Assembly: GCA_018701215.1 (NCBI GenBank)
Contig: JABIWH010000039.1
Span: forward strand, 186,001 to 250,000
DNA length: 64,000 nucleotides
Direction of reading: 5' to 3'
DNA from: Rhodospirillaceae bacterium
Lineage (GTDB): Bacteria > Pseudomonadota > Alphaproteobacteria > GCA-2731375
A program made the translations under genes and the position numbers. Below, one piece after another: positions 51,732-61,370 of this stretch. The number at the start of each line of letters is the position of its first letter. The stretch's first letter is position 1. The notes beneath the pieces were generated by a model. The model made no database searches and was not told where the DNA came from. It was given only the letters and a program-made list of their open reading frames with translations.

Positions 51732-53693
51732 TTAATCAGCAAGGCCCGCCGCTTTCAGGCCTTCGATCACGTGGGTCTGGTCGGCCGTGCGGCTGTAGGG
51801 CAGGAAGGTGGCGACGTTGGAAAGGTTCAGGCTGGGCCGCTCCTGGCGCACCAGATCCAGAAAGTGCCCCGCGTGACGCTCCTGGCCAAGGTAGGCGGAG
51901 GCAGCGGCGCCGTACAGGCGGTCATAGAACGAATGGCTTTGCATGCGGCTCAACCCCGTCAAGGCCGCATCATAGTCCCTGGCCACGAAGGAGGCCACCG
52001 CCATGTGTTCCCAATACCAGGCCGGGTGCAGGGGGTTGAGCTGGCGGGCCCGGTTCAGATAGCCGTGGGCAGTCTCATGATCACCGGTATGGGTATGCAG
52101 GCGGGCGCAATGGGCCAGGATATTGGCATGGCCGGGATGTAGTTTTTCGGCCGTGGCGAAATGCTGCTCCGATAATTCGTGATTCGAGTGTAGCAGTTGA
52201 ATGGCGCCAATAGAGCGGTGGCCCTCCGCTTCCAGCGGGTCCAGTTCGACGGCCTTGTAGGCCAGTTCTAGACAAGGATCCAGTTCCTCTATCTTGCGAT
52301 TCTTCGCCCAGGGCGTGGCCCTGGCGCAAGAGAGGTGGGCATAGGCGCGGGCGCAGCCGGGGTCGAGCTCGATGGCGCGCTCGAAATGCTCGATGGCGCG
52401 GAAGATATTGCGCACGTTGTACCAGCCCCGCTGGTGATAGGCTTGGCCCTGCAGCACATGATCATAGGCGGCCCAATTGTGCACTGGTTTGCGCCGGGCC
52501 CGGGCCAGCGCGTCGTCATCCAGCCAGGCGGCGATATTGGCAACCAGGGAGCTGGCAACCTCATCGGGAAACTCGAACATATCGCCCTGTGCCAGATCGT
52601 AGCGTTCGCTCCACAGGTTCTGCCCGGTGGCGCCATCGACCAGGCGCAGATTAATGCGAAATTTGCCCCCTACCCGACGCATGCCGCCACAGAGCGCATG
52701 GCGCACGCCAAGGCGGCGGCACATTGCCGGCACCTCCCCCTGCCCGGCCCGGTAAGCTAGCGTGCTTTCGCGCGAGATTACGAACAGCCCGCGATAGCGG
52801 GTCAGCTCCGTAGTGATATCGTCGATCAGGCCTTCGCCGATATAGGTTATTTCATTGTCGTCGGACGGCCCGTCCAGGGGCAGGACGACAATTGACGGAA
52901 TTTCCGCTTTCGTGGACAGGGCCGTTTCAGATTCCGATGCGCCCGCCACAGCGGCGGTGCGAGCCCGAGGCGCCGTGATCAGGCGCTCGGTCTCCGGGTT
53001 GGGCTCGATGCCAAGCTCATTGCGCAGCACGTCGCGGCAGGCCTCGAACTGCTTGCGCGCCGCGCCATGCTGGCCGGCATCAAGAAATAGCCGGATCAGG
53101 GCCTGGTGCGCCGGTTCGGACGTAGGGTCAAGACGCAGCAGCTGCCTGGCAATGGTGACGCCCGTATCCATATCATCGGCATCATCATCTCTGGGCGCAG
53201 TTTCGGATAGATAGGCCAGGCCCGCCGCCATGGCCCGGTCTTGGCAATCAAGACGCAAGGCCAAGGCCCAATCATCAAAGCCGGGTTCGGAAAACTGGAA
53301 GTCCGAGAACAGTCCGTCCTGGTACAACGCCACGGCATCGGCCAAGGCATCCCGATCGCCGCCATCCACACTGTCCTGGAAGTCGCTGACATCGACGCTG
53401 ATCACGCCCTCGTGCAAGCTGACCTTTTGCTTGCCGCGCTCGACCGCCGCCGCCTGATCATCCAACGCGCCGCACAAAGAAGACAGTGCCTGGCTCAAAA
53501 TGTGGCGGGCTCGGCGTTCGCTCTGTTCACCCCAAAGAAGGCTGGCCAGATGCGGGCGGCTCAACGGCCTGCCCTGGTTCAGCGCCAGATAGGCCAGCAG
53601 CGCCCGTTCCTTGGCATTGGCAATATCAATCTCAACACCACCGGGGTCGATGACGATAAACCCGCCAAACAATCTCAACTGGAACATGGCCAT
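51732..53693 (-). CDS. SARP-type regulator with TolB-like and TPR regions
   Basis: A 653-residue soluble regulator. It has an N-terminal winged-helix DNA-binding part (about 1-95, LLAYLALNQGRPLSRPHLASLLWGE), a BTAD domain (about 100-240), a TolB-like N-terminal segment (about 268-400, PSIVVLPLDGPSDDNEITYIGEGLIDDIT...) and about five TPR repeats (about 410-630, FERAIELDPGCARAYAHLS). Such fusions are found in alphaproteobacterial adenylate-cyclase/CadC-like regulators. It is divergent from the OsmC-like operon and may control it; this is inference. Confidence 0.82.
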   Translation of the reverse strand: MAMFQLRLFGGFIVIDPGGVEIDIANAKERALLAYLALNQGRPLSRPHLASLLWGEQSERRARHILSQALSSLCGALDDQAAAVERGKQKVSLHEGVISVDVSDFQDSVDGGDRDALADAVALYQDGLFSDFQFSEPGFDDWALALRLDCQDRAMAAGLAYLSETAPRDDDADDMDTGVTIARQLLRLDPTSEPAHQALIRLFLDAGQHGAARKQFEACRDVLRNELGIEPNPETERLITAPRARTAAVAGASESETALSTKAEIPSIVVLPLDGPSDDNEITYIGEGLIDDITTELTRYRGLFVISRESTLAYRAGQGEVPAMCRRLGVRHALCGGMRRVGGKFRINLRLVDGATGQNLWSERYDLAQGDMFEFPDEVASSLVANIAAWLDDDALARARRKPVHNWAAYDHVLQGQAYHQRGWYNVRNIFRAIEHFERAIELDPGCARAYAHLSCARATPWAKNRKIEELDPCLELAYKAVELDPLEAEGHRSIGAIQLLHSNHELSEQHFATAEKLHPGHANILAHCARLHTHTGDHETAHGYLNRARQLNPLHPAWYWEHMAVASFVARDYDAALTGLSRMQSHSFYDRLYGAAASAYLGQERHAGHFLDLVRQERPSLNLSNVATFLPYSRTADQTHVIEGLKAAGLAD

Positions 53694-53857
53694 GGGCCCG
53701 GCGCCTCCTTCTGCTAAAATTCTAGGCTGGATTATGAAAAAATACCACGAGATCTATTTGGGGCGCGAAATTGAGGCTGCCTTGACGCTGTCTTGATCCA
53801 CCCATGATTAACATGTGCTGTCATAATCCAAGCGGAAGCAACAAATGGGAGGGTGCC

Positions 53858-54385
53858 ATGGCGAAGCCAACGGAAATCAAGGCGGCGATGGAGCGGGTCG
53901 AGAGCATTTTGGCGGAACGCCCGGCCAAGGCGATGATGACGAAATCCGTAACCGCGGAATCTATCAATGGCCTGCAATGCACAATCAGCGATGGTGAATT
54001 CACCATAACGGCGGATATGCCAGAAGTCATCGGCGGCGAGAACACCGCGATGACCCCGGGCAACATTGCGCTTTCGGCCTTGGCGGCTTGCCTGAACATT
54101 GGTTACGCCATGGTCTTTGCCAAGCAGGGCATTGCCATCGACAAGCTGTCGGTCGAGGTGCAGGCGGATTTCGACCAACGGGCGGCTGTCGCCGTTCCGG
54201 GCGTCGAGACCGGTTTCCTGGGTGTCCGCTATTGCATCGATCTCGAGAGTGCCGCCGAACGCGCGGATATTTTGGCGGCCTTGGATGACAATGATGCCTT
54301 GAGCCCGGTGCTGCAGAGTTTCATCAAGCCGGTGCCGGTGGCGCGGGAAGTTTATATCAACCAAGCGCAGGAAGCCGCCAAATAG
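53858..54385 (+). CDS. OsmC-family protein, copy 1
   Basis: A 175-residue OsmC/Ohr-fold protein. The first catalytic Cys is present (C78, LAACLNIG). The second conserved position, normally Cys-Pro-Val, is Ser149-Pro-Val (DALSPVLQSFIKPVPV), so a standard two-Cys peroxidase cycle is not possible. Another Cys (C126) is nearby but is not at the same place in the paralogue. ATG 53858 has GGGAGG upstream. It is first in a three-gene run. Confidence 0.85.
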   Translation: MAKPTEIKAAMERVESILAERPAKAMMTKSVTAESINGLQCTISDGEFTITADMPEVIGGENTAMTPGNIALSALAACLNIGYAMVFAKQGIAIDKLSVEVQADFDQRAAVAVPGVETGFLGVRYCIDLESAAERADILAALDDNDALSPVLQSFIKPVPVAREVYINQAQEAAK

Positions 54386-54398
54386 GGGAGAGAGACGA

Positions 54399-54929
54399 AT
54401 GGCAAAGCCAGCGGAAATAAAAGCGGCAATGGAGCGCACGAAGAAAATTTTCTCCGAACGCCCCTCGAAAGGCAGGGCCACGAAGTCAACGACCGCCGAA
54501 ATGGTTGATGGTATTCACTGCCGCATCACGGATGGCGAATTCACCATGATCGCCGATCTGCCGAAAGCCATGGGCGGCGACAACATAGGACCATCCCCGG
54601 GAAGCTTGGCCCGGGCCGGCCTGGCGGCCTGCCTGACGGGAGGTTATGCCATGTATTTCGCGGCACGGGATATCCCCGTCGATCACTTATCAGTCGAGGT
54701 GACGGCGGACATCGACTACGGCAGTTTCCATGGCCTTGACGGTACCACCGCTGGATTCCAGGAACTGTGCTATACCGTAAATGTGGATAGTCCCGCCGAT
54801 CCGGCCGATATCTTGGCCGCGATTGAGGTAAACGACGCTGGCAGCATCGTGTTGAACAGTTTCACGAAACCCGTGCCCGCGACACGGGATGTGCGCATCA
54901 ATCAACAGCAACAAGATGCCGGCGAATAG
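54399..54929 (+). CDS. OsmC-family protein, copy 2
   Basis: A 176-residue paralogue of the previous gene, which aligns with it residue for residue without gaps until the last few positions. C78 is retained (LAACLTGG), and Ser149 again replaces the second Cys (DAGSIVLNSFTKPVPA). It has Cys124 where copy 1 has Cys126. The tandem is a duplication with substantial divergence. GGGAGAGAG precedes the ATG. Confidence 0.85.
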   Translation: MAKPAEIKAAMERTKKIFSERPSKGRATKSTTAEMVDGIHCRITDGEFTMIADLPKAMGGDNIGPSPGSLARAGLAACLTGGYAMYFAARDIPVDHLSVEVTADIDYGSFHGLDGTTAGFQELCYTVNVDSPADPADILAAIEVNDAGSIVLNSFTKPVPATRDVRINQQQQDAGE

Positions 54930-54938
54930 GAACTGATC

Positions 54939-55760
54939 ATGGAAGCTAAATTGCAACGGCGCATTCAGCGTTATGGCTGGGATGCGGCGGCGGATATTTA
55001 TGAACGCACCTGGCAGGACAACCTCACGCCGATCCATGAACAGATGATCGCCATGGCCGGTCTGCGGCCTGGCGATAATGTGCTTGAGCTTGCCTGCGGT
55101 TCCGGCATGCTGACCTTTCGTGCCGCCGGGTTGGTGGCGCCAGGCGGCATGATCGAGGCTTCTGATATATCGATCGAGATGGTGGAGCTGGTGCAAGGCC
55201 GGGCCGATGCCATGGGCTGCGACAACGTCGCCGTCACACGCGCTGATGCCGAATTCGTAGATGCGGGCGCCGACAGCTTCGATGCCGCGCTCTGCGGCCT
55301 GGGCCTGATGTATATGCCCGATCCGGTGGCGGCGCTCAGCGCCATGTATCGCGCGTTAAAGCCGGGCGGCCGGGCCGTACTGTCGATCTGGGGCGAACGG
55401 CGCAACTGCGCCTGGGCTGATATGTTTCCCATCGTCGATAGCACGGTTCAGTCCGAAGTCTGCCCGCTGTTCTTCAATCTGGGCGCCGGCGACAACCTGG
55501 CCATGGCCATGCAGCGGGCCGGCTTCGAGCGGCCGCTGATCCACCGCATTGACGCCACACTTGGCTTCTACGATCGGACCGATACGGTGGAGGCGATGAT
55601 CGACGGCGGTGCCGTGGCTTTGGCCGCGAAACGCTTCGACGCCGCTACCCGGGCCCATGTTGAACAGGCATTCCTGGACTCGATCGCCGCCCATGCGCGG
55701 CCGAATGGTGGCTACGACATACCCAGCGAATTCGTCGTAGCGGTCGGCACCAAAACTTAG
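54939..55760 (+). CDS. Class I SAM-dependent methyltransferase
   Basis: A 273-residue methyltransferase. Motif I VLELACGSGMLT binds SAM, followed by the acidic ASDIS and the motif II/III pieces DAALCGLGLMYMPDP and LKPGGRAVLSIWG. It is UbiE/COQ5-like in general form. The acceptor is unknown. It is 9 bp after the second OsmC gene and overlaps the convergent phosphotransferase by 4 bp. Confidence 0.85.
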   Translation: MEAKLQRRIQRYGWDAAADIYERTWQDNLTPIHEQMIAMAGLRPGDNVLELACGSGMLTFRAAGLVAPGGMIEASDISIEMVELVQGRADAMGCDNVAVTRADAEFVDAGADSFDAALCGLGLMYMPDPVAALSAMYRALKPGGRAVLSIWGERRNCAWADMFPIVDSTVQSEVCPLFFNLGAGDNLAMAMQRAGFERPLIHRIDATLGFYDRTDTVEAMIDGGAVALAAKRFDAATRAHVEQAFLDSIAAHARPNGGYDIPSEFVVAVGTKT

Positions 55761-57172
55761 GCGGTCGCCGTCTTGAAGCCTGAATATTTCGGCTGATCGA
55801 TGGCGATCTGGTTGACCACGGTGTGGCGCAGGTGTTCGGCCAGGCCGGGGTGGTCCAGGGCGATCTCGCCGTTGCGCAGGCCTTCGACCAGGCGCCAGCG
55901 CAGTTCATCAAGGTTGCCCTTGGTCACAAACAACGCTTCCAGGCGTTGGCGTTCCAGGCGGCGGTGTTCTGGGCCCAGGGCATGATCGCGCAGCACGATG
56001 TCCAGGGAATTGCCCGCCACCCGCGCCATGAAGTTGCTCCGCCCCTGGGTCTCGGCCATGACGTCGCCATGCAGGAAATCGCGCACGCTAACCAACAGCT
56101 CGTCGATCCTGGGCATCTCCTCGCTGGCCTCGCTGGCTGGCGCGACCAGTTCCACCGCGCCGGGGAGCAACAGATTGACGCAGTCCACCTGACATTCCGA
56201 GCTGCGCCGCCCGATGGCCGGGCGCTCCACCGTTGCGTCGGGGCCGTTGCGGTAGTGTTCCGCCATGCCCAGACAGCCGATGGCCCACCAGAACGAGCCG
56301 AAGACTTCCCAGAATTTCACCCGCGTCGGGTCGACCTCTACGCCCGCGACCGCCTGGTAGCCGGCGAATAGATCCTCATAGGCGCCGAAACCACCCACCG
56401 GTAAGGCGCTGCCAAAGCGCCATGAATTGGTACAAATCCAGCCCAGATCGCGCATGGGATCGCCAATATGGGCGACCTCCCAATCCAGCACCGCGACCAC
56501 ACCATTGGGTGAGATCATCAGATTGCCGTTGCGGAAATCGTTATGCACCAGGGCCATTTCCAGGCCGACCGGCAGATGGTCCAGCAGCCAGCGCCCGGCA
56601 TAGTCAATCATCGGCTGCGGCGTCTTGAAGGCCTTGTAGCGGTCCCAGGTGGTGTGCACATAGTCCGCCGGCGTTAGGGTGTGCAAACACTGATCCAGGC
56701 CCGTGGCGTGGAGGTCAATGGCATGGATGCGGGCCAGGATCTGGCCGCATTGATAGGCCAGCTTTGGGCGGATCTCGGCTAGCTCGGGCGAACGCACGAT
56801 GCGCGCACCCAAGGCCTCGCCCTGCAGCCAGGACATGATGAAGCCTTCGCCGAGGCCGTCATCAGGGGCTAGAACATAAAAGACCTCCGGCTCGGGCACG
56901 CCGGCCGCCTTGGCCGACTGCATCAACAAGGCCTCCGCCGCCAAGCCGGGATTGTAGGTGATCCGGCCCTCTTCGTGGCCGCCATCGGAACCGCCACCGG
57001 GTGCCCGGCGCAGGGCCAGCAAACGCTCGGCCCCATCCGCGTCCGCGACGGTCAGGCGGTAGGTTTCCTGGCTGGCCCCGCCCGATAGGCGTTCCGCCGA
57101 CAGCAGTTTCTTGCAGTCGGCCAGATGCCGTATCAGGACTGTTTCCAGTTTAGCTTCGAAGCTCTCCGTCAC
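55757..57172 (-). CDS. Aminoglycoside-phosphotransferase-fold kinase (ACAD10-like)
   Basis: A 471-residue protein of the APH family. The kinase motifs are present: a G-rich start near LSGGASQETYRL, the catalytic loop LVHNDFRNGNLMIS (HxDxxxxN) near residue 220, and VLDWEVAHIGDPMRDLGW (DFG-equivalent). A C-terminal extension of about 150 residues makes it longer than typical APH. Such proteins may phosphorylate short-chain hydroxyacyl-CoA or an unknown small molecule rather than antibiotics. It is not evidence of drug resistance. Confidence 0.82.
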   Translation of the reverse strand: MTESFEAKLETVLIRHLADCKKLLSAERLSGGASQETYRLTVADADGAERLLALRRAPGGGSDGGHEEGRITYNPGLAAEALLMQSAKAAGVPEPEVFYVLAPDDGLGEGFIMSWLQGEALGARIVRSPELAEIRPKLAYQCGQILARIHAIDLHATGLDQCLHTLTPADYVHTTWDRYKAFKTPQPMIDYAGRWLLDHLPVGLEMALVHNDFRNGNLMISPNGVVAVLDWEVAHIGDPMRDLGWICTNSWRFGSALPVGGFGAYEDLFAGYQAVAGVEVDPTRVKFWEVFGSFWWAIGCLGMAEHYRNGPDATVERPAIGRRSSECQVDCVNLLLPGAVELVAPASEASEEMPRIDELLVSVRDFLHGDVMAETQGRSNFMARVAGNSLDIVLRDHALGPEHRRLERQRLEALFVTKGNLDELRWRLVEGLRNGEIALDHPGLAEHLRHTVVNQIAIDQPKYSGFKTATA

Positions 57173-57282
57173 CCAAATCCCGCCTTACTCCAACCACGCG
57201 GCCTCAATCGTTCCAGATATCCATGCCGCCATCGCCTAGTCTCCATGGTTCCTCTTGACCCGCTGATGCCAACGATGCCAAT

Positions 57283-57310
57283 GGACGCCCGGATCAAGTC
57301 CGGGCATGAC
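57283..57310. repeat. Dispersed palindromic repeat (copy 2)
   Basis: The stem GCCCGGA with TCCGGGC and loop TCAAG (57287-57305) matches 15484-15511 over 28 bases with a single difference. It lies between the kinase gene and cysK. Confidence 0.7.
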
Positions 57311-57324
57311 GACTGGTGTGCGGC

Positions 57325-58323
57325 TCAATCGTCCCAGATATCCATGCCGTCGAACAGGATTGAGGATATATATCGTTCGGCGAAATCGGGCACGATGGCG
57401 ACCACGGTCTTGCCCTCCATGCCGTCGCGGACGGCAACGCGAAGGGCGGCGCAAACGGCGGCACCGGAAGATATGCCGCAGGGGATACCTTCCGAGGTCG
57501 CCATCAACTTCGCCGTGTCGATTGCATCGTCGTTGCTGACCTGTTCAATGCTGTCAATCTGATCCATATCCAGCACCGGCGGAATAAAGCCCGCGCCGAT
57601 GCCCTGGATCATATGGGGGCTGTGGTTGCCGCCCGATATGACCGGGCTGTCCATGGGTTCCACGGCAGTGATGTGAACATCTGGCTTTCTGGCCTTCAGT
57701 ACATCCGCGACCCCGGTCAGGGTGCCACCCGTGCCAACGCCCATGACCACGGCGTCAACGTTGCCAGCCGTATCGGCCCAGATTTCCTCTGCCGTGGTGC
57801 GGCGGTGGATTTCCGGGTTGGCGGGATGACCGAACTGATAGGGCATGACCGCACCATCAATAGCGGCGACCAATTCCTCGGCCTTTTTAATGGAGCCGTT
57901 GATGCCTTCGGCCCGCGGCGTCAGTTCCAGCTCGGCGCCCAGGGCGAGGAACATTTTGCGCCGCTCTTTCGAGAAACTGTCGGGCATGGTCAGGATGCAA
58001 CGGTAACCCTTGGCGGCGCAGACAAAGGCCAGACCGACGCCGGTATTTCCCGACGTCGGCTCGACAATGGTCGAGCCGGGGCCAATGCTGCCGTCGGCTT
58101 CCATGGCCGCGATCATGGCCACGGCCAGGCGGTCCTTGACCGAGGACATGGGATTGAAGAATTCCAGTTTGACCAGAACCTCCGCCTTGGCGCCGGCGTT
58201 CTTGGCAATATTGTTCAGCCGCACCAGGGGCGTATTGCCGATGGTCTCGGTGATGTCGCCATAAACCCGGCCGCGGCCCGGCGGGTCTAAATTCAAATCG
58301 GTGTTATCCAACGGATTGCTCAT
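57325..58323 (-). CDS. cysK: Cysteine synthase A
   Basis: A 332-residue PLP enzyme of the CysK type. The PLP Lys is K63 (SSVKDRLAVAM), the PTSGNTGVGLA loop binds the substrate carboxylate, and GVGTGGTLTG binds PLP phosphate. The GIPCGISSGAA segment is also typical. It makes cysteine from O-acetylserine and sulfide. ATG 58323 has GGGGGAA 8 bases before it; the longer frame from 58371 is rejected. Confidence 0.93.
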   Translation of the reverse strand: MSNPLDNTDLNLDPPGRGRVYGDITETIGNTPLVRLNNIAKNAGAKAEVLVKLEFFNPMSSVKDRLAVAMIAAMEADGSIGPGSTIVEPTSGNTGVGLAFVCAAKGYRCILTMPDSFSKERRKMFLALGAELELTPRAEGINGSIKKAEELVAAIDGAVMPYQFGHPANPEIHRRTTAEEIWADTAGNVDAVVMGVGTGGTLTGVADVLKARKPDVHITAVEPMDSPVISGGNHSPHMIQGIGAGFIPPVLDMDQIDSIEQVSNDDAIDTAKLMATSEGIPCGISSGAAVCAALRVAVRDGMEGKTVVAIVPDFAERYISSILFDGMDIWDD

Positions 58324-58415
58324 GATTGTCTTCCCCCAAGGAATGCTGTTTCTAACAATCCATCCTGACAAAGTTGCAATTGTTCAGCAACCGTCTTGTC
58401 CTTCACGGTCGCCGC

Positions 58416-59912
58416 TCATGCTTCCGCGCCTTTTCGGATGACGAACAGGAATGCCAACGGCGCGGCCAGGGCGGAGGCCAAGGTGAGCAGGTGGAAGGCA
58501 TTGATATAGCCGATCATCGAGGCCTGATGGCGCACTTCCTCCAACAGGCGTGCATGCAGGGGCGGTGTGCCCGGCTCGCCCAGAATGGTGATCCAGAGGC
58601 TCAGGTTACGCATATCGAAAGCGTCGATCATGGCGCTCAAATTGACCGTGGCCTCGGCGGAGGTGCGGAAAAATACCACCAGCGTCAGGGCGATGAAGAT
58701 GGAGCTGCCCAACAGACGGCACAACGAGAATATGGCATTGCCCTGGGTCAATAGGTGCATGGGCAGGGTGGAAAAGGCCAATACGGCCATGGGAGTATAG
58801 GCGGTGCCAAAACCGATGCCATGGAGAATATTGGTCCAGAATACGTCCGCCGTGGTCATGTTGATATCCAGCGAGGACATCCACAGCCCCGCCACCGACT
58901 GCAAGGCCAGGCCGGTGAACAGGCAAAGCCGGGCGTTAAAGCGGGTAAATTGCACAACGATGAAGAAACTCAGGAAATTACCCATGCCGCGGGCGGAAAT
59001 CAGATAGCCGACGATCGAATCGGGATAGCCGCGCAAATCCTGCAGCAGCGGTGGAAACAAGATCATGGGCGTGAATTGCAGCATGCCCATGATCAGGGCC
59101 AAGGTAATACCGATGGTGAAATTGCGGTCCCTGAAGGTCGCGGGGTCGAACAGCGCCTGGCGCGCGGTCAGAATGTGGATGATGAACAGATAAAAGAATA
59201 CGACGGCCAGGAGCAGTTCCAATTGGATTTCATAGCTCTCCAGCCAATCCAGCCGCTGCCCCCGGTCGAACATCAATTGCGTGGCGCCGATGGCGATGGC
59301 GATCAAGACAAAGCCCAGATAGTCGAACCGTTGCGTCTTGCCCTTTTCTTCATTGGAGAGGGAGGCAAAGGCCAGCAAGCCGGCAACGATGCCAGCGGGC
59401 AGGATCATGAAAAAGGCCCAGCGCCAGTTGATCAGCTCGGCCATCAGGCCGCCGAATAACGGCCCCAGGATCGGCCCCATAACGCCGCCCACCCCCCAGG
59501 CCATCAAAATGAACGGATGCTGTGCCTTGGAAAAACTGGCCAGCAGAATAGCCTGGCCCAGGGGAAAGATCGGCGCCCCGAACAGGCCCTGCAGCACGCG
59601 GGTCCCCAACATGGCTTCCAGGGAATCCGCCGTTCCCGCCAGCACGGAAAAAGATGTGAAGCCGGCGATCGCGCCGACCATCAGGTTGCGCCAACCAAAT
59701 TTCGAGGCCAGCCACCCGGTCAGGGGCGTGGCGATGGCGGTGGCGACCAGATTGAAGGTGATGATCCACGAGACCTGATCCTGGGTCGCCGACAGCGCGC
59801 CCTTCATCTGCGGCAGGATCACCGCGACCGAGGTCATAGTGGCACCAAACAACAGGGTGGCGAACTGCACCGTCAGCAGGATCAGCCATTGCCGCAAGGT
59901 AAAATGACGCAT
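58416..59912 (-). CDS. DHA2-family MFS efflux transporter
   Basis: A 498-residue proton-driven exporter with about 14 helices, of the EmrB/QacA type. Motif C-like GVGGVMGPILGPLFGG is in helix 5, and the first loop ASKFGWRNLMVG is motif A. It probably works with an EmrA-like adaptor that is not adjacent. Its substrate is not known. Confidence 0.88.
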   Translation of the reverse strand: MRHFTLRQWLILLTVQFATLLFGATMTSVAVILPQMKGALSATQDQVSWIITFNLVATAIATPLTGWLASKFGWRNLMVGAIAGFTSFSVLAGTADSLEAMLGTRVLQGLFGAPIFPLGQAILLASFSKAQHPFILMAWGVGGVMGPILGPLFGGLMAELINWRWAFFMILPAGIVAGLLAFASLSNEEKGKTQRFDYLGFVLIAIAIGATQLMFDRGQRLDWLESYEIQLELLLAVVFFYLFIIHILTARQALFDPATFRDRNFTIGITLALIMGMLQFTPMILFPPLLQDLRGYPDSIVGYLISARGMGNFLSFFIVVQFTRFNARLCLFTGLALQSVAGLWMSSLDINMTTADVFWTNILHGIGFGTAYTPMAVLAFSTLPMHLLTQGNAIFSLCRLLGSSIFIALTLVVFFRTSAEATVNLSAMIDAFDMRNLSLWITILGEPGTPPLHARLLEEVRHQASMIGYINAFHLLTLASALAAPLAFLFVIRKGAEA

Positions 59913-59947
59913 ACTCCCGGCGCCCTATGGCAAGCCGAGTTTAGAAC

Positions 59948-59985
59948 GCCGGGCGCCGCCGCCGGCGCGCGCCAGAGCGCCCGGC
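59948..59985. other. Long GC hairpin between P450 and DHA2 genes
   Basis: GCCGGGCG at 59948-59955 pairs perfectly with CGCCCGGC at 59978-59985. It lies in the 218-bp gap after the P450 stop and just before the DHA2 start, and could be an attenuator, a terminator for the P450 transcript, or a leader element. Nothing else is seen in the gap. Confidence 0.3.
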
Positions 59986-60130
59986 CATGCCAGGCGGTAA
60001 TGCGGCAATAATGTGATGTACCCCATGGACATCGTGAACGATCATCCTCGTCAAACAAGCCTGAAGTGTATAGGGCATCGGCGGGCCTGGATATGGCCAA
60101 GACGGTGGCAGGCCGCTTCGTTGCTTCGTT

Positions 60131-61366
60131 TCAAGTGACCGAAACGGGCAGTTTGTCAAAGCCGCGAAAACGTACGCGGGGGCTTAGCTGACTGGTGCCA
60201 TTTCTTTTGAGGTTAGGAAAGCGATCGATGAATTTTCCAATCGCCACCCGGCCCTCGATGCGCCCCAAAGTGTTGCCCATGCAAATGTGTTTGCCGAGGC
60301 CAAAAGCGATCTGTCGGTTAGGATTGCGCGAAATATCGACATTTTCCGGATCGTCGAACTGCGCCGGATCGCGGTTGGCGGCGGCGATGCAGCAATGAAT
60401 GAATGATCCGGCGGGAATGGTGGTCTCGCCAAATACCACGTCTTCCATCGCCTTGCGGTTGCCGATCTGCAGCGGCGATTGATAACGCAGGGATTCTTCG
60501 ATTGCGCTGCGGATCAATTCCGGATCGTCTTGCAGCCGTTGCAATTGATCCGACGCCTGCAACAGCATATCGACGCTATTGCCGATCAAATTAGCCGTGG
60601 TTTCATGGCCGGCGTTCAGCAGGAAAATGCAATTCTGTACCAGCTCCACCGGGCTTAGGCGTTCGCCATCGACTTCGCCAAAAATTAGCGCGGCAAGCAC
60701 TTCGCCGATCTGGCTGCCCCTGGGGTTTTCCCGGCGCTTGGCGATCAGCTCGTTCAGCATCTCTTCGAATTCCACCACCGCCCCTTCACCGGCGCGCAAC
60801 TCCGCGGGCGCGACCACGGGGTCGAGCGCACCAAGAATAAGATTGGAATAGCCGCGCAGCAGATGCCGCTGCTCTTCGGGCACGCCCAGCATATCGGAAA
60901 TCACCTGCGTCGGCAGGGCCAGGGCGTAGTCTTCGATGATTTCAAAATCACCCATGGCCTCAAGCTTGTCCAACAGATCATCGATTACCCGTTCGACGAC
61001 CGGCTCCAACTCAGCCAGTTTTCGCGGCGTGAATGCGGCGGCCAGCAGTTTGCGGACCCGGGTGTGAATGGGCGGATCGTTGAACACCAGACTGGTGGTG
61101 TGATGGGTATAGAGCGGTCCATCGCCAAACCTGGGTTTGAAGGCGATTTTCTTGTCGGAGCTCATGGCGGGATGTCTGAACGACTGGACGACGTCGTCAT
61201 AGCGGGTCAGGAAATAGCTACCATCGGCATTCCGGTGCACGGGATCGTGTTCGCGCAACATCCGATAGGTGGGAAAGGGGTTGCGTGCCGCCTCGTTGTC
61301 GAAGTCGCTTAGATTGAAGGCTTTGGCCATTTTAAGATCGGATTGAAGATCGGACATGTCTGCCAT
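60131..61366 (-). CDS. Cytochrome P450
   Basis: A 411-residue bacterial P450. The heme ligand is C362 in FGLGKHICMG, the I-helix motif is AGHETT, and the K-helix ExxR is EESLR. The length and NPDR-like pattern resemble CYP107/CYP125-type hydroxylases. It uses a separate ferredoxin and reductase, neither of which is adjacent. The ATG at 61366 lies 5 bp after the MaoC-like stop, so the two are likely to be coupled. The substrate is unknown. Confidence 0.92.
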   Translation of the reverse strand: MADMSDLQSDLKMAKAFNLSDFDNEAARNPFPTYRMLREHDPVHRNADGSYFLTRYDDVVQSFRHPAMSSDKKIAFKPRFGDGPLYTHHTTSLVFNDPPIHTRVRKLLAAAFTPRKLAELEPVVERVIDDLLDKLEAMGDFEIIEDYALALPTQVISDMLGVPEEQRHLLRGYSNLILGALDPVVAPAELRAGEGAVVEFEEMLNELIAKRRENPRGSQIGEVLAALIFGEVDGERLSPVELVQNCIFLLNAGHETTANLIGNSVDMLLQASDQLQRLQDDPELIRSAIEESLRYQSPLQIGNRKAMEDVVFGETTIPAGSFIHCCIAAANRDPAQFDDPENVDISRNPNRQIAFGLGKHICMGNTLGRIEGRVAIGKFIDRFPNLKRNGTSQLSPRVRFRGFDKLPVSVT

Positions 61367-61370
61367 TGTT

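Noticed and set aside
55757..57172. Antibiotic resistance gene
   Set aside because: APH fold alone; the long C-terminal extension and context fit metabolic kinases rather than aminoglycoside resistance.
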